Shown one piece after another: positions 43,278 through 52,894 of a stretch of 64,000 bases of DNA (its first letter is position 1; each line of letters begins with the position of its first letter). Origin of the DNA: Streptomyces sp. Isolate_45. GTDB taxonomy: Bacteria > Actinomycetota > Actinomycetes > Streptomycetales > Streptomycetaceae. Location: contig NZ_JANFAK020000006.1 in NCBI RefSeq assembly GCF_024721315.2, positions 1-64,000 of the forward strand. The letters are read 5' to 3'. The notes under the pieces were generated by a model. That model saw only the letters and a list, made by a program, of their open reading frames with translations, was not told the origin of the DNA and did not search any database. Both the position numbers and the translations under genes were made by a program.

Positions 43278-43670
43278 CCCGATTGGCCAGGTACGTGTCT
43301 CGTATGGCAGACTACTCAAGTTGCTCGGTTGAGTGCCGATGCTGCGCGCCTCCCGCCGGGAGGACCGGAAGCGAGTCCCACAGTACTCGTCGTCCTTAAT
43401 CTGCCTTTCGGGGCAGCAATGGGGACGGACGTACGGGAATCTTCTGGGAAGCGTCAGCAAGGTGCCCACCAGGCACTCGGTGGGTGTTTCTCCCCCGATG
43501 CGCGGTCAGGGACCGCATCCCCTTGGACGAGGGAATTTCCGTATGGGAATTTTCTGTAGAGGGTGTGCGACACGCCCGACCGCGTGGGTCGGAGGAGAGA
43601 CTGCGGGAGTCATCCCGCGGCCAACCGGGAGCCAGAGCGTTCCACATACAGACAGGACTACGGAGTAGCC
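43278..43670 (+). promoter_or_regulatory. long rpsJ leader with competing hairpins
   Basis: No gene is supported in this 393-base leader. CCCACC (43465-43470) and GGTGGG (43479-43484) followed by TGTTTCTCC resemble a terminator. GTGCC (43462-43466) can instead pair with GGCAC (43471-43475), which would break it. Near the end is the block 43568-43592, almost identical to one in the rpsL leader. GGGAATTT occurs twice (about 43530 and 43545). Confidence 0.55.
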
Positions 43671-43979
43671 ATGGCGGGACAGAAGATCCGCATCCGGCTC
43701 AAGGCCTACGACCACGAGGTCATCGACTCCTCGGCGAAGAAGATCGTCGAGACGGTGACCCGCACTGGTGCGTCGGTCGCAGGCCCGGTGCCGCTGCCCA
43801 CTGAGAAGAACGTGTACTGCGTCATCAAGTCGCCGCACAAGTACAAGGACTCGCGCGAGCACTTCGAGATGCGCACGCACAAGCGCCTGATCGACATCCT
43901 CGACCCGACTCCCAAGACCGTTGACTCGCTGATGCGCCTGGACCTTCCGGCCGGCGTTGACATCGAGATCAAGCTCTGA
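43671..43979 (+). CDS. rpsJ: 30S ribosomal protein S10
   Basis: A 102-residue ribosomal protein uS10, also the NusE subunit that links ribosomes or antitermination complexes to NusG. It starts [19 protein letters not shown] and has the conserved [21 protein letters not shown] loop region. ATG 43671 follows ACGGAGTAGCC; longer in-frame starts upstream would fall in the leader. It opens the S10 operon, with rplC 14 bases downstream. Confidence 0.97.
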   Translation: MAGQKIRIRLKAYDHEVIDSSAKKIVETVTRTGASVAGPVPLPTEKNVYCVIKSPHKYKDSREHFEMRTHKRLIDILDPTPKTVDSLMRLDLPAGVDIEIKL

Positions 43980-43993
43980 GAGGCGTCGAGAAG

Positions 43994-44638
43994 ATGGCAA
44001 AGCAGATCAAGGGCGTCCTGGGCGAGAAGCTCGGCATGACCCAGGTCTGGGACGAGAACAACCGTGTCGTCCCGGTCACCGTGGTCAAGGCCGGACCCTG
44101 CGTCGTTACCCAGGTCCGTACGAACGACATCGACGGCTACGAGTCGGTCCAGATCGCCTTCGGCGAGATCGACCCGCGCAAGGTGAACAAGCCCCTCAAG
44201 GGTCACTTCGCCAAGGCCGACGTCACCCCCCGCCGCCACCTGGTGGAGCTCCGCACCTCCGACGCCAGCGAGTACACGCTCGGCCAGGAGATCACTGCTG
44301 AGGTGTTCGAGTCCGGCGTCAAGGTTGACGTCACGGGCAACAGCAAGGGCAAGGGCTTCGCCGGTGTCATGAAGCGTCACAACTTCAAGGGCCTCGGTGC
44401 CGGTCACGGCGTCCAGCGCAAGCACCGCTCCCCCGGTTCGATCGGTGGCTGCGCCACCCCTGGGCGTGTCTTCAAGGGCATGCGCATGGCCGGTCGTATG
44501 GGTAACGAGCGCGTCACCACCCAGAACCTGACCATCCACGCGGTTGACGCGGAGAAGGGTCTGCTCCTCATCAAGGGTGCGGTCCCCGGTCCGAACGGCG
44601 GCCTCGTCCTGGTCCGTACCGCGGCCAAGGGGGCTTGA
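43994..44638 (+). CDS. rplC: 50S ribosomal protein L3
   Basis: A 214-residue ribosomal protein uL3, an early assembly protein whose long loop ([20 protein letters not shown]) reaches toward the peptidyl transferase centre. It starts [19 protein letters not shown]. The gene lies 14 bases after rpsJ, with CGTCGAGAAG before the ATG, and four bases before rplD. Confidence 0.97.
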   Translation: MAKQIKGVLGEKLGMTQVWDENNRVVPVTVVKAGPCVVTQVRTNDIDGYESVQIAFGEIDPRKVNKPLKGHFAKADVTPRRHLVELRTSDASEYTLGQEITAEVFESGVKVDVTGNSKGKGFAGVMKRHNFKGLGAGHGVQRKHRSPGSIGGCATPGRVFKGMRMAGRMGNERVTTQNLTIHAVDAEKGLLLIKGAVPGPNGGLVLVRTAAKGA

Positions 44639-44642
44639 GGTA

Positions 44643-45302
44643 ATGAGCACCATTGACATCCTTTCGCCGGCAGGCGACAAGGCCGGTACCGTCGAGCTCC
44701 CCGCGGAGATCTTCGACGCGAAGACCAGCGTTCCGCTGATCCACCAGGTCGTTGTCGCTCAGCTGGCTGCTGCCCGTCAGGGCACGCACAAGACCAAGCG
44801 TCGTGGCGAAGTCCGTGGTGGTGGCCGCAAGCCGTACCGCCAGAAGGGCACCGGCCGCGCTCGCCAGGGTTCCACCCGCGCTCCGCAGTTCGTCGGCGGT
44901 GGCGTCGTCCACGGCCCGCAGCCGCGTGACTACTCCCAGCGGACCCCGAAGAAGATGAAGGCCGCCGCCCTCCGCGGTGCCCTCTCGGACCGTGCGCGTC
45001 ACTCCCGCATCCACGTCGTCACCGGCGTGGTCGAGGGTGCCGCCTCCACGAAGGCCGCCAAGACGCTGTTCGGCAAGATCTCGGAGCGCAAGAACCTGCT
45101 CCTGGTCGTCGACCGCGCCGACGAGGCCGCGTGGCTGTCCGCCCGCAACCTGCCCCAGGTTCACATCCTGGAGCCGGGCCAGCTGAACACGTACGACGTG
45201 ATCGTCTCTGACGACGTGGTCTTCACTCAGGCCGCTTTCGAGTCCTTCGTGTCTGGCGCGCCTTCTGGCCGGAACGATGAGACCGAAGGGAGCGACGCCT
45301 GA
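44643..45302 (+). CDS. rplD: 50S ribosomal protein L4
   Basis: A 219-residue ribosomal protein uL4 with the long loop that lines the exit tunnel ([19 protein letters not shown] and [19 protein letters not shown]). In E. coli L4 represses the S10 operon at its leader. Whether that holds here is unknown, but this operon's leader is unusually long. ATG 44643 follows TTGAGGTA, four bases after rplC. The stop TGA overlaps the rplW ATG. Confidence 0.96.
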   Translation: MSTIDILSPAGDKAGTVELPAEIFDAKTSVPLIHQVVVAQLAAARQGTHKTKRRGEVRGGGRKPYRQKGTGRARQGSTRAPQFVGGGVVHGPQPRDYSQRTPKKMKAAALRGALSDRARHSRIHVVTGVVEGAASTKAAKTLFGKISERKNLLLVVDRADEAAWLSARNLPQVHILEPGQLNTYDVIVSDDVVFTQAAFESFVSGAPSGRNDETEGSDA

Positions 45303-45625
45303 TGTCCGAGGCGACCGTTACCAGCAAGACTTTCAACGACCCGCGCGACCTGCTGATCAAGCCTGTCGTGTCGGAGAAGAGCTACGCGCTGCTGGACGAG
45401 AACAAGTACACGTTCATCGTCGCGCCCGGCTCCAACAAGACCCAGATCAAGCAGGCCGTGGAAGCGGTCTTCGGGGTCAAGGTCACCGGGGTCAACACGA
45501 TCAACCGTCAGGGTAAGCGCAAGCGCACCAAGACCGGTTTCGGCAAGCGCGCTGACACCAAGCGCGCCATCGTGACCCTCGCTGAGGGCGACCGAATCGA
45601 CATCTTCGGCGGCCAGGCCTCCTAA
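45302..45625 (+). CDS. rplW: 50S ribosomal protein L23
   Basis: A 107-residue ribosomal protein uL23 at the tunnel exit, the docking place of trigger factor and the signal recognition particle. The core [22 protein letters not shown] is clear, and the extended loop [17 protein letters not shown] enters the tunnel. The start overlaps the rplD stop by one base (TGATG), so the pair is coupled. Confidence 0.96.
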   Translation: MSEATVTSKTFNDPRDLLIKPVVSEKSYALLDENKYTFIVAPGSNKTQIKQAVEAVFGVKVTGVNTINRQGKRKRTKTGFGKRADTKRAIVTLAEGDRIDIFGGQAS

Positions 45626-45664
45626 CGGAGGTCTAGTCGTCCGGAATCGGACGAGGACTGAGAA

Positions 45665-46501
45665 ATGGGTATCCGCAAGTACAAGCCGACGACCCCGGGC
45701 CGTCGTGGCTCCAGCGTCGCCGACTTTGTCGAGATCACGCGGTCCACGCCGGAGAAGTCGCTGGTTCGCCCGCTGCACAGCAAGGGCGGCCGTAACAACA
45801 CCGGTCGGATCACTGTTCGCCACCAGGGTGGCGGTCACAAGCGCGCCTACCGCGTGATCGACTTCCGTCGTCACGACAAGGACGGCGTGCCGGCCAAGGT
45901 CGCGCACATCGAGTACGACCCCAACCGCACCGCGCGCATCGCGCTGCTGCACTACGCCGACGGCGAGAAGCGCTACATCATCGCGCCGCGCGGTCTGCAG
46001 CAGGGCGACCGGATTGAGAACGGCCCCACGGCCGACATCAAGCCGGGCAACAACCTGGCTCTGCGCAACATCCCGGTTGGTACGACCATCCACGCCATCG
46101 AGCTGCGTCCCGGCGGCGGTGCGAAGTTCGCCCGCTCCGCCGGTGCGTCCGTGCAGCTGCTTGCGAAGGAGGGCGTCATGGCCCACCTCCGCATGCCGTC
46201 CGGCGAGATCCGTCTCGTCGACGCCCGCTGCCGCGCCACGGTCGGCGAGGTCGGCAACGCCGAGCAGTCGAACATCAACTGGGGCAAGGCCGGCCGTATG
46301 CGCTGGAAGGGCGTTCGCCCGTCCGTCCGCGGTGTCGCGATGAACCCGGTTGACCACCCGCACGGTGGTGGTGAGGGCAAGACCAGTGGTGGTCGCCACC
46401 CGGTCTCCCCGTGGGGTCAGAAGGAGGGTCGTACTCGCTCGCCGAAGAAGGCTTCGAGCAAGTACATCGTCCGCCGCCGCAAGACGAACAAGAAGCGCTA
46501 G
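45665..46501 (+). CDS. rplB: 50S ribosomal protein L2
   Basis: A 278-residue ribosomal protein uL2, essential for subunit association and peptidyl transferase structure. The catalytically important histidine lies in [12 protein letters not shown], and the C-terminus is the basic [18 protein letters not shown] 45665 follows CGAGGACTGAGAA, 39 bases after rplW. rpsS begins 12 bases after the stop. Confidence 0.97.
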   Translation: MGIRKYKPTTPGRRGSSVADFVEITRSTPEKSLVRPLHSKGGRNNTGRITVRHQGGGHKRAYRVIDFRRHDKDGVPAKVAHIEYDPNRTARIALLHYADGEKRYIIAPRGLQQGDRIENGPTADIKPGNNLALRNIPVGTTIHAIELRPGGGAKFARSAGASVQLLAKEGVMAHLRMPSGEIRLVDARCRATVGEVGNAEQSNINWGKAGRMRWKGVRPSVRGVAMNPVDHPHGGGEGKTSGGRHPVSPWGQKEGRTRSPKKASSKYIVRRRKTNKKR

Positions 46502-46513
46502 GAGCGGGTTTAG

Positions 46514-46795
46514 ATGCCGCGCAGTCTCAAGAAGGGGCCCTTCGTCGACGACCACCTCGTAAAGAAGGTGGACGTCCAGAACGAAGCCGGCACCAAGAAC
46601 GTCATCAAGACCTGGTCCCGTCGCTCGATGATCATCCCCAGCATGCTGGGTCACACCATCGCGGTGCACAACGGCAAGACCCACGTCCCGGTGTTCGTCA
46701 CCGAGTCGATGGTCGGCCACAAGCTCGGCGAGTTCTCGCCGACTCGCACCTTCCGCGGCCACGTCAAGGACGACCGGAAGTCGAAGCGCCGCTAA
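46514..46795 (+). CDS. rpsS: 30S ribosomal protein S19
   Basis: A 93-residue ribosomal protein uS19 in the 30S head near the A-site finger. It begins [15 protein letters not shown] and contains [21 protein letters not shown]. The ATG follows AGGAGCGGGTT. Length is standard. Confidence 0.97.
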   Translation: MPRSLKKGPFVDDHLVKKVDVQNEAGTKNVIKTWSRRSMIIPSMLGHTIAVHNGKTHVPVFVTESMVGHKLGEFSPTRTFRGHVKDDRKSKRR

Positions 46796-46838
46796 AGGCG
46801 GGGTGGTTACGACTATGACTTACACCGAAGGGACAACC

Positions 46839-47186
46839 ATGGAAGCCAGGGCCCAGGCGCGGTACATCCGCGTCACGCCCATGAAGGCCCGCCGAGTGGT
46901 GGACCTTATCCGTGGCATGGATGCCACGGAGGCTCAGGCGGTCCTGCGTTTCGCCCCGCAGGCCGCGAGCGTGCCGGTTGGCAAGGTGCTCGACAGCGCC
47001 ATCGCCAACGCCGCACACAACTACAACCACCCGGACGCCTCCACGCTGGTCATCAGCGAGGCGTACGTGGACGAGGGCCCGACCCTGAAGCGGTTCCGTC
47101 CGCGTGCCCAGGGCCGTGCCTACCGGATCCGCAAGCGGACCAGCCACATCACCGTGGTCGTCAGCAGCAAGGAAGGTTCCCGGTAA
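46839..47186 (+). CDS. rplV: 50S ribosomal protein L22
   Basis: A 115-residue ribosomal protein uL22, whose beta hairpin lines the exit tunnel and is a known site of macrolide-resistance changes ([19 protein letters not shown], unchanged here). ATG 46839 ([12 protein letters not shown]) is preferred because it matches the family start and follows GAAGGGACAACC. In-frame GTG 46803 would add 12 residues. Its TAA overlaps the rpsC ATG. Confidence 0.95.
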   Translation: MEARAQARYIRVTPMKARRVVDLIRGMDATEAQAVLRFAPQAASVPVGKVLDSAIANAAHNYNHPDASTLVISEAYVDEGPTLKRFRPRAQGRAYRIRKRTSHITVVVSSKEGSR

Positions 47187-48028
47187 TGGGCCAGAAGGTA
47201 AACCCGCACGGGTTCCGGCTCGGCATCACCACCGACTTCAAGTCGCGTTGGTACGCCGACAAGCTGTACAAGGACTACGTCAAGGAAGACGTCGCCATCC
47301 GCAGGATGATGACGTCCGGCATGGAGCGCGCCGGCATCTCGAAGGTTGAGATCGAGCGCACCCGTGACCGCGTGCGTGTGGACATCCACACCGCTCGTCC
47401 GGGCATCGTCATCGGTCGCCGTGGCGCCGAGGCCGACCGCATCCGCGGTGACCTCGAGAAGCTCACGGGCAAGCAGGTCCAGCTGAACATCCTCGAGGTC
47501 AAGAACCCCGAGCTCGACGCTCAGCTGGTTGCCCAGGCCGTTGCCGAGCAGCTCTCCTCCCGCGTCTCCTTCCGTCGCGCCATGCGTAAGAGCATGCAGG
47601 GCACGATGAAGGCCGGCGCCAAGGGCATCAAGATCCAGTGTGGCGGTCGCCTCGGCGGCGCCGAGATGTCCCGCTCCGAGTTCTACCGCGAGGGTCGTGT
47701 GCCGCTGCACACGCTGCGCGCGAACGTGGACTACGGCTTCTTCGAGGCCAAGACCACCTTCGGCCGTATCGGTGTGAAGGTCTGGATCTACAAGGGCGAC
47801 GTCAAGAACATCGCCGAGGTTCGCGCCGAGAACGCTGCGGCCCGTGCGGGTAACCGCCCGGCCCGTGGTGCTCAGGGCGCTGGCGACCGTCCCGCCGGCC
47901 GTGGTGGCCGTGGTGGCGAGCGCGGCGGCCGTGGTGGCCGCAAGCCGCAGCAGGCTGCTGGTGCCGAGGCCCCCAAGGCCGACGCTCCCGCCGCCGCTCC
48001 GGCCGAGAGCACCGGAACGGAGGCCTGA
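47186..48028 (+). CDS. rpsC: 30S ribosomal protein S3
   Basis: A 280-residue ribosomal protein uS3 at the mRNA entry channel, with a KH RNA-binding domain ([36 protein letters not shown], in two parts) and the C-terminal domain ending near residue 213. After that comes an unusual tail of about 65 residues rich in Arg-Gly-Gly ([16 protein letters not shown]) and then Ala/Pro. Such tails are common in actinobacteria, but their role is unclear. The ATG overlaps the rplV stop and follows AAGGAAGG. Confidence 0.96.
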   Translation: MGQKVNPHGFRLGITTDFKSRWYADKLYKDYVKEDVAIRRMMTSGMERAGISKVEIERTRDRVRVDIHTARPGIVIGRRGAEADRIRGDLEKLTGKQVQLNILEVKNPELDAQLVAQAVAEQLSSRVSFRRAMRKSMQGTMKAGAKGIKIQCGGRLGGAEMSRSEFYREGRVPLHTLRANVDYGFFEAKTTFGRIGVKVWIYKGDVKNIAEVRAENAAARAGNRPARGAQGAGDRPAGRGGRGGERGGRGGRKPQQAAGAEAPKADAPAAAPAESTGTEA

Positions 48029-48033
48029 CCGAC

Positions 48034-48453
48034 ATGCTGATCCCTCGTAGGGTCAAGCACCGCAAGCAGCACCACCCGAAGCGCCGCGGTATGGCCAAGG
48101 GCGGTACTGAGGTCTCGTTCGGCGAGTACGGCATCCAGGCGCTGACCCCGGCGTACGTGACGAACCGCCAGATCGAGGCGGCTCGTATCGCGATGACCCG
48201 CCACATCAAGCGTGGCGGCAAGGTCTGGATCAACATTTACCCGGACCGCCCGCTCACCAAGAAGCCTGCCGAGACCCGCATGGGTTCCGGTAAGGGTTCT
48301 CCCGAGTGGTGGATCGCGAACGTGCACCCGGGCCGGGTCATGTTCGAGCTGTCCTACCCGAACGAGAAGATTGCTCGTGAGGCGCTCACCCGCGCTGCTC
48401 ACAAGCTTCCGATGAAGTGCCGGATTGTTCGGCGCGAGGCAGGTGAGTCGTGA
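48034..48453 (+). CDS. rplP: 50S ribosomal protein L16
   Basis: A 139-residue ribosomal protein uL16, which positions A-site tRNA and is added late in 50S assembly. It starts [19 protein letters not shown] and carries [19 protein letters not shown] with the hydroxylatable arginine. It lies six bases after rpsC, and its TGA shares bases with the rpmC start. Confidence 0.97.
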   Translation: MLIPRRVKHRKQHHPKRRGMAKGGTEVSFGEYGIQALTPAYVTNRQIEAARIAMTRHIKRGGKVWINIYPDRPLTKKPAETRMGSGKGSPEWWIANVHPGRVMFELSYPNEKIAREALTRAAHKLPMKCRIVRREAGES

Positions 48454-48677
48454 TGGCGACGGGAACCAAGGCGTCCGAGCTGCGTGAGCTCGGCAACGAG
48501 GAGCTCGTTGGCAAGCTGCGCGAGGCCAAGGAGGAGCTGTTCAAGCTCCGCTTCCAGGCGGCCACGGGTCAGCTGGAGAACAACGGCCGGCTCAAGTCCG
48601 TCCGTAAGGACATCGCTCGCATCTACACCCTGATGCACGAGCGTGAGCTCGGTATCGAGACGGTGGAGAGCGCCTGA
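48453..48677 (+). CDS. rpmC: 50S ribosomal protein L29
   Basis: A 74-residue two-helix ribosomal protein uL29 at the tunnel exit. It contains [21 protein letters not shown] and [14 protein letters not shown] 48453, overlapping the last base of the rplP stop, is preferred to GTG 48450. Its stop in turn overlaps the rpsQ start. Confidence 0.95.
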   Translation: MATGTKASELRELGNEELVGKLREAKEELFKLRFQAATGQLENNGRLKSVRKDIARIYTLMHERELGIETVESA

Positions 48678-48961
48678 TGAGCGAGAAGAACGTGACTGAG
48701 ACCACCGAGCAGCGCGGTTTCCGCAAGACCCGTGAGGGTCTGGTCGTCAGCGACAAGATGGACAAGACCGTCGTCGTCGCTGTCGAGGACCGCGTCAAGC
48801 ACGCGCTGTACGGCAAGGTCATCCGCCGTACCAACAAGCTCAAGGCTCACGACGAGCAGAACGCTGCCGGCGTCGGCGACCGCGTCCTCATCATGGAGAC
48901 GCGTCCGCTGTCGGCGAGCAAGCGCTGGCGCATCGTCGAGATCCTCGAGAAGGCCAAGTAA
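48677..48961 (+). CDS. rpsQ: 30S ribosomal protein S17
   Basis: A 94-residue ribosomal protein uS17 with the OB fold. It contains [20 protein letters not shown] and [16 protein letters not shown]. The ATG overlaps the rpmC stop (TGATG). After its stop the operon opens for 109 bases, which carry two strong hairpins, before rplN. Confidence 0.97.
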   Translation: MSEKNVTETTEQRGFRKTREGLVVSDKMDKTVVVAVEDRVKHALYGKVIRRTNKLKAHDEQNAAGVGDRVLIMETRPLSASKRWRIVEILEKAK

Positions 48962-48963
48962 TC

Positions 48964-49042
48964 AGTCCGGGGGGTTTCCCCCGGATTCGTTCCGCCAGGC
49001 TCGGTGGGGGCGAGCGCTCTTCGGAGCGTGAAGCCCCCGCCG
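48964..49042 (+). promoter_or_regulatory. two hairpins between rpsQ and rplN
   Basis: The first is TCCGGGGG/CCCCCGGA (48966-48973 with 48978-48985), followed by TTCGTT. The second (49002-49042) pairs CGGTGGGGGC with GCCCCCGCCG and inside it CGCTC-TTCG-GAGCG, a UUCG tetraloop. They mark the border between S10-type and spc-type genes and could attenuate or process the message. Confidence 0.6.
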
Positions 49043-49070
49043 GGAACCGGCAGACAAACAGGAGATACAC

Positions 49071-49439
49071 GTGATCCAGCAGGAGTCGCGACTGCGTGTC
49101 GCCGACAACACTGGTGCCAAGGAGATCCTTTGCATCCGTGTTCTCGGTGGCTCCGGTCGCCGCTACGCGGGCGTCGGTGACGTCATCGTCGCCACCGTCA
49201 AGGACGCGATCCCCGGCGGCAACGTGAAGAAGGGTGACGTCGTCAAGGCTGTCATCGTTCGCACCGTCAAGGAGCGCCGCCGCCAGGACGGCTCGTACAT
49301 CCGCTTCGACGAGAACGCCGCCGTCATTCTGAAGAACGACGGCGACCCTCGCGGCACCCGTATCTTCGGCCCCGTCGGCCGTGAGCTGCGCGAGAAGAAG
49401 TTCATGAAGATCATCTCGCTCGCGCCGGAGGTGCTGTAA
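49071..49439 (+). CDS. rplN: 50S ribosomal protein L14
   Basis: A 122-residue ribosomal protein uL14 at the subunit interface and the binding place of the silencing factor RsfS. It begins [18 protein letters not shown] and contains [18 protein letters not shown]. The start GTG 49071 follows ACAGGAGATACAC. It leads the spc cluster, with rplX two bases after the stop. Confidence 0.97.
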   Translation: MIQQESRLRVADNTGAKEILCIRVLGGSGRRYAGVGDVIVATVKDAIPGGNVKKGDVVKAVIVRTVKERRRQDGSYIRFDENAAVILKNDGDPRGTRIFGPVGRELREKKFMKIISLAPEVL

Positions 49440-49441
49440 GC

Positions 49442-49753
49442 ATGAAGATCAAGAAGGGCGACCTGGTACAGGTCATCACCGGTAAGGACAAGGGCAAGCA
49501 GGGCAAGGTCATCGTCGCCTTCCCCGCTGACAACCGTGTCCTGGTCGAGGGTGTCAACCGGGTCAAGAAGCACACCAAGGCTGCGCAGAACCAGGCCGGC
49601 GGCATCGTCATCACCGAGGCCCCGGTCCACGTGAGCAACGTTCAGCTGGTTGTGGAGAAGGACGGCAAGAAGGTCGTCACCCGCGTCGGCTACCGCTTCG
49701 ACGACGAGGGCAACAAGATCCGCGTTGCCAAGCGGACGGGTGAGGACATCTGA
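49442..49753 (+). CDS. rplX: 50S ribosomal protein L24
   Basis: A 103-residue ribosomal protein uL24 that starts 50S assembly. The KOW motif is at the N-terminus ([20 protein letters not shown]). Its stop overlaps the rplE ATG. Length is normal. Confidence 0.96.
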   Translation: MKIKKGDLVQVITGKDKGKQGKVIVAFPADNRVLVEGVNRVKKHTKAAQNQAGGIVITEAPVHVSNVQLVVEKDGKKVVTRVGYRFDDEGNKIRVAKRTGEDI

Positions 49754-50304
49754 TGGCTACCACTCCGCGTCTCAAGACGAAGTACCGCGAGGACATCGCG
49801 GGCAAGCTGCGTGAGGAGTTCTCCTACGAGAACGTCATGCAGATCCCCGGCCTCGTGAAGATCGTGGTCAACATGGGTGTGGGCGACGCCGCCCGCGACT
49901 CCAAGCTGATCGACGGCGCCATCAAGGACCTGACGACGATCACCGGTCAGAAGCCGGCCGTCACGAAGGCCCGGAAGTCCATCGCGCAGTTCAAGCTGCG
50001 TGAGGGTCAGCCGATCGGCTGCCACGTCACCCTCCGTGGTGACCGCATGTGGGAGTTCCTGGACCGTACGCTGTCGCTCGCGCTGCCGCGTATCCGTGAC
50101 TTCCGTGGTCTGTCGCCGAAGCAGTTCGACGGCCGTGGCAACTACACCTTCGGTCTCACGGAGCAGGTCATGTTCCACGAGATCGACCAGGACAAGATCG
50201 ACCGTACCCGGGGTATGGACATCACCGTGGTCACCACGGCGACCAACGACGCTGAGGGCCGCGCGCTCCTTCGTCACCTCGGCTTCCCCTTCAAGGAGGC
50301 GTAA
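49753..50304 (+). CDS. rplE: 50S ribosomal protein L5
   Basis: A 183-residue ribosomal protein uL5 that binds 5S rRNA and touches the P-site tRNA. It contains the conserved [29 protein letters not shown] and a final [18 protein letters not shown]. The ATG overlaps the rplX stop (TGATG), and rpsZ begins six bases after its TAA. Confidence 0.97.
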   Translation: MATTPRLKTKYREDIAGKLREEFSYENVMQIPGLVKIVVNMGVGDAARDSKLIDGAIKDLTTITGQKPAVTKARKSIAQFKLREGQPIGCHVTLRGDRMWEFLDRTLSLALPRIRDFRGLSPKQFDGRGNYTFGLTEQVMFHEIDQDKIDRTRGMDITVVTTATNDAEGRALLRHLGFPFKEA

Positions 50305-50309
50305 GCGAG

Positions 50310-50495
50310 ATGGCGAAGAAGGCTCTCATCGCGAAGGCTGCCCGCAAGCCCAAGTTCGGTGTGCGTGCGTACACCCGCTGCCAGCGCTGCGGTCGCCCCC
50401 ACTCCGTGTACCGCAAGTTCGGCCTGTGCCGCGTGTGCCTTCGTGAGATGGCTCACCGTGGCGAGCTGCCGGGCGTGACCAAGAGCTCCTGGTAA
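50310..50495 (+). CDS. rpsZ: 30S ribosomal protein S14, zinc-binding short form
   Basis: A 61-residue uS14 of type Z. The zinc ribbon has C24, C27, C40 and C43 (RCQRCGRP and GLCRVCLR). Streptomycetes keep a longer zinc-free S14 elsewhere under Zur control, so this is the zinc-replete form. The ATG follows GGCGTAAGCGAG. After it comes a 223-base gap before rpsH, unusual inside this packed operon. Confidence 0.96.
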   Translation: MAKKALIAKAARKPKFGVRAYTRCQRCGRPHSVYRKFGLCRVCLREMAHRGELPGVTKSSW

Positions 50496-50552
50496 CTCCC
50501 TCTCGTCCGTAAGGACTTGAGAAGTACCAGGCACTCTCGGTAAGCATCTGGT

Positions 50553-50605
50553 CGGCGGATGCCCACCCGCGCATGCCTTAGGCTTGTGTGGTTGGGCGTC
50601 CGCCG
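50553..50605 (+). promoter_or_regulatory. strong hairpin in the rpsZ-rpsH gap
   Basis: CGGCGGATGCCCA (50553-50565) pairs with TGGGCGTCCGCCG (50593-50605) through 13 bases with one G-U pair, around a 27-base loop that contains TTAGGCTTGTGTG. A second small hairpin, GGCC-GAA-GGCC, lies just before the rpsH start. The region has no T-run, so control of rpsH translation is as likely as attenuation. Confidence 0.6.
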
Positions 50606-50718
50606 CTCATAACGACTTACTACGCCGTAGGTCCCCGCGCCGCACCCGTCCCGCCTCTGAGTGGGGAGAGGGATGGCGCATACAGGAAACCCCGGCGAGA
50701 GAGGCCGAAGGCCACTTC

Positions 50719-51117
50719 ATGACCATGACTGACCCGATCGCAGACATGCTCACGCGTCTGCGTAACGCTAACTCGGCGTACCACGACACCGTCGTGATGC
50801 CGCACAGCAAGATCAAGTCGCACATCGCAGAGATCCTCAAGCAGGAGGGTTTCATCACCGGCTGGAAGGTCGAGGACGCCGAGGTCGGCAAGAACCTCGT
50901 CCTCGAGCTGAAGTTCGGGCCGAACCGCGAGCGCTCCATTGCGGGCATCAAGCGGATCTCGAAGCCCGGTCTGCGCGTGTACGCGAAGTCCACCAACCTG
51001 CCGAAGGTGCTCGGCGGCCTGGGCGTGGCGATCATCTCCACGTCCCACGGTCTCCTCACCGGCCAGCAGGCAGGCAAGAAGGGCGTAGGTGGGGAAGTCC
51101 TCGCCTACGTCTGGTAG
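50719..51117 (+). CDS. rpsH: 30S ribosomal protein S8
   Basis: A 132-residue ribosomal protein uS8, a primary 16S rRNA binder and in E. coli the repressor of the spc operon. It starts [21 protein letters not shown] and ends [14 protein letters not shown] 50719 is preferred to ATG 50725 by family length. The 223-base leader carries hairpins that could be an S8 target, but resemblance to helix 21 of 16S rRNA was not tested. Confidence 0.96.
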   Translation: MTMTDPIADMLTRLRNANSAYHDTVVMPHSKIKSHIAEILKQEGFITGWKVEDAEVGKNLVLELKFGPNRERSIAGIKRISKPGLRVYAKSTNLPKVLGGLGVAIISTSHGLLTGQQAGKKGVGGEVLAYVW

Positions 51118-51137
51118 TCGGGAACGGAGGAAAAGCA

Positions 51138-51677
51138 ATGTCGCGAATCGGCAAGCTCCCCATCCAGGTTCCCGCCGGTGTGGACGTCACCATCGACGGC
51201 CAGACGGTCGCAGTGAAGGGCCCCAAGGGCACCCTCGCGCACACCGTCAAGGCGCCGATCGAGATCGTCAAGGGTGAGGACGGCGTTCTGAACGTCACCC
51301 GCCCCAACGACGAGCGTCAGAACAAGGCCCTGCACGGCCTGTCCCGCACGCTGGTGGCGAACATGATCACCGGCGTGACCACGGGATACGTCAAGGCTCT
51401 CGAGATCAGCGGTGTCGGTTACCGCGTCGCCGCGAAGGGCTCCAACCTGGAGTTCCAGCTTGGTTACAGCCACCCGATCCTGATCGAGGCGCCCGAGGGC
51501 ATCTCCTTCAAGGTCGAGTCGCCCACCAAGTTCTCGGTCGAGGGCATCGACAAGCAGAAGGTCGGCGAGGTCGCCGCCAACATCCGCAAGCTGCGGAAGC
51601 CCGACCCGTACAAGGCCAAGGGTGTCAAGTACGCCGGCGAAGTCATCCGCCGCAAGGTCGGAAAGGCTGGTAAGTAG
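51138..51677 (+). CDS. rplF: 50S ribosomal protein L6
   Basis: A 179-residue ribosomal protein uL6 near the GTPase centre, built from two similar domains. It starts [17 protein letters not shown] and ends with the conserved [19 protein letters not shown]. The ATG follows GGAGGAAAAGC. rplR starts two bases after its stop. Confidence 0.97.
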   Translation: MSRIGKLPIQVPAGVDVTIDGQTVAVKGPKGTLAHTVKAPIEIVKGEDGVLNVTRPNDERQNKALHGLSRTLVANMITGVTTGYVKALEISGVGYRVAAKGSNLEFQLGYSHPILIEAPEGISFKVESPTKFSVEGIDKQKVGEVAANIRKLRKPDPYKAKGVKYAGEVIRRKVGKAGK

Positions 51678-51679
51678 CC

Positions 51680-52063
51680 ATGGCATACGGTGTGAAGATC
51701 GCCAAGGGCGACGCGTACAAGCGCGCTGCCAAGGCTCGCCGCCACATCCGCATTCGCAAGAACGTGTCGGGTACGGCGGAGCGTCCGCGCCTCGTCGTGA
51801 CGCGTTCCAACCGCAACATCGTTGCTCAGGTCATCGACGACCTCCAGGGTCACACCCTGGCGTCCGCGTCGACCCTGGACACCTCGATCCGCGGTGGCGA
51901 AGGCGACAAGAGCGCCCAGGCCCAGGCCGTCGGCGCGCTCGTGGCCGAGCGTGCGAAGGCTGCCGGCGTGGAGACCGTTGTCTTCGACCGCGGTGGCAAC
52001 CGATACGCCGGGCGCATTGCCGCTCTGGCTGACGCCGCCCGCGAAGCCGGGCTGAAGTTCTAA
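51680..52063 (+). CDS. rplR: 50S ribosomal protein L18
   Basis: A 127-residue ribosomal protein uL18 that joins 5S rRNA to the central protuberance. The basic N-terminus is followed by [19 protein letters not shown] and [21 protein letters not shown]. It lies two bases after rplF. Confidence 0.97.
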   Translation: MAYGVKIAKGDAYKRAAKARRHIRIRKNVSGTAERPRLVVTRSNRNIVAQVIDDLQGHTLASASTLDTSIRGGEGDKSAQAQAVGALVAERAKAAGVETVVFDRGGNRYAGRIAALADAAREAGLKF

Positions 52064-52108
52064 GCCCCGGTTCCGGGACTCACGGACGTAACAGAGAGAG
52101 GTAATCCA

Positions 52109-52711
52109 ATGGCTGGACCCCAGCGCCGCGGAAGCGGTGCCGGTGGCGGCGAGCGGCGGGACCGGAAGGGTCGCGACGGTGGCCCTGCCGCCGAGAAGAC
52201 CGCTTACGTTGAGCGCGTTGTCGCGATCAACCGCGTCGCCAAGGTTGTCAAGGGTGGTCGCCGCTTCAGCTTCACCGCGCTGGTCGTGGTGGGCGACGGT
52301 GACGGCACTGTAGGTGTCGGTTACGGCAAGGCCAAGGAAGTTCCCGCGGCCATCGCCAAGGGTGTCGAGGAAGCCAAGAAGTCCTTCTTCAAGGTTCCGC
52401 GCATCCAGGGCACCATCCCTCACCCGATCACGGGCGAGCGTGCCGCGGGCGTCGTGCTCCTGAAGCCGGCTTCCCCCGGTACCGGTGTTATCGCCGGTGG
52501 TCCGGTGCGCGCCGTTCTGGAGTGCGCCGGCGTTCACGACATCCTGTCGAAGTCGCTCGGCTCTTCGAACGCGATCAACATCGTGCACGCGACCGTGGCG
52601 GCCCTCAAGGGCCTGCAGCGTCCCGAGGAGATCGCGGCTCGCCGTGGTCTGCCCCTCGAGGACGTCGCCCCCGCGGCTCTGCTTCGTGCACGTGCCGGGG
52701 CGGGTGCGTAA
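52109..52711 (+). CDS. rpsE: 30S ribosomal protein S5
   Basis: A 200-residue ribosomal protein uS5 involved in decoding accuracy and mRNA unwinding. The double-stranded RNA-binding domain begins near residue 35 ([20 protein letters not shown]), followed by [17 protein letters not shown]. The N-terminal 30 residues form a Gly/Arg extension not present in E. coli. The spectinomycin-loop region ([10 protein letters not shown]) looks unaltered. The TAA overlaps the rpmD ATG. Confidence 0.97.
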   Translation: MAGPQRRGSGAGGGERRDRKGRDGGPAAEKTAYVERVVAINRVAKVVKGGRRFSFTALVVVGDGDGTVGVGYGKAKEVPAAIAKGVEEAKKSFFKVPRIQGTIPHPITGERAAGVVLLKPASPGTGVIAGGPVRAVLECAGVHDILSKSLGSSNAINIVHATVAALKGLQRPEEIAARRGLPLEDVAPAALLRARAGAGA

Positions 52712-52893
52712 TGGCTCGCCTCAAGATCACGCAGACGAAGTCGTACATCGGCAGCAAGCAGAACCACCGCGACACTCTGCGTTCGCTCGGGCTCAAGCGC
52801 CTGAACGACGTGGTCGTCAAGGAGGACCGCCCCGAGTTCCGCGGAATGGTGCAGACCGTCCGCCACCTCGTGACGGTTGAGGAGGTTGACTAA
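52711..52893 (+). CDS. rpmD: 50S ribosomal protein L30
   Basis: A 60-residue ribosomal protein uL30. It starts [18 protein letters not shown] and contains [17 protein letters not shown] and the ending [14 protein letters not shown] 52711 overlaps the rpsE stop (TAATG). rplO starts after one spacer base. Confidence 0.96.
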   Translation: MARLKITQTKSYIGSKQNHRDTLRSLGLKRLNDVVVKEDRPEFRGMVQTVRHLVTVEEVD

Positions 52894-52894
52894 C

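Noticed and set aside
43278..43670. Small leader peptide or gene in the rpsJ leader
   Set aside because: In-frame starts exist, but none has a Shine-Dalgarno sequence or a plausible protein, and the RNA structures are a better explanation.
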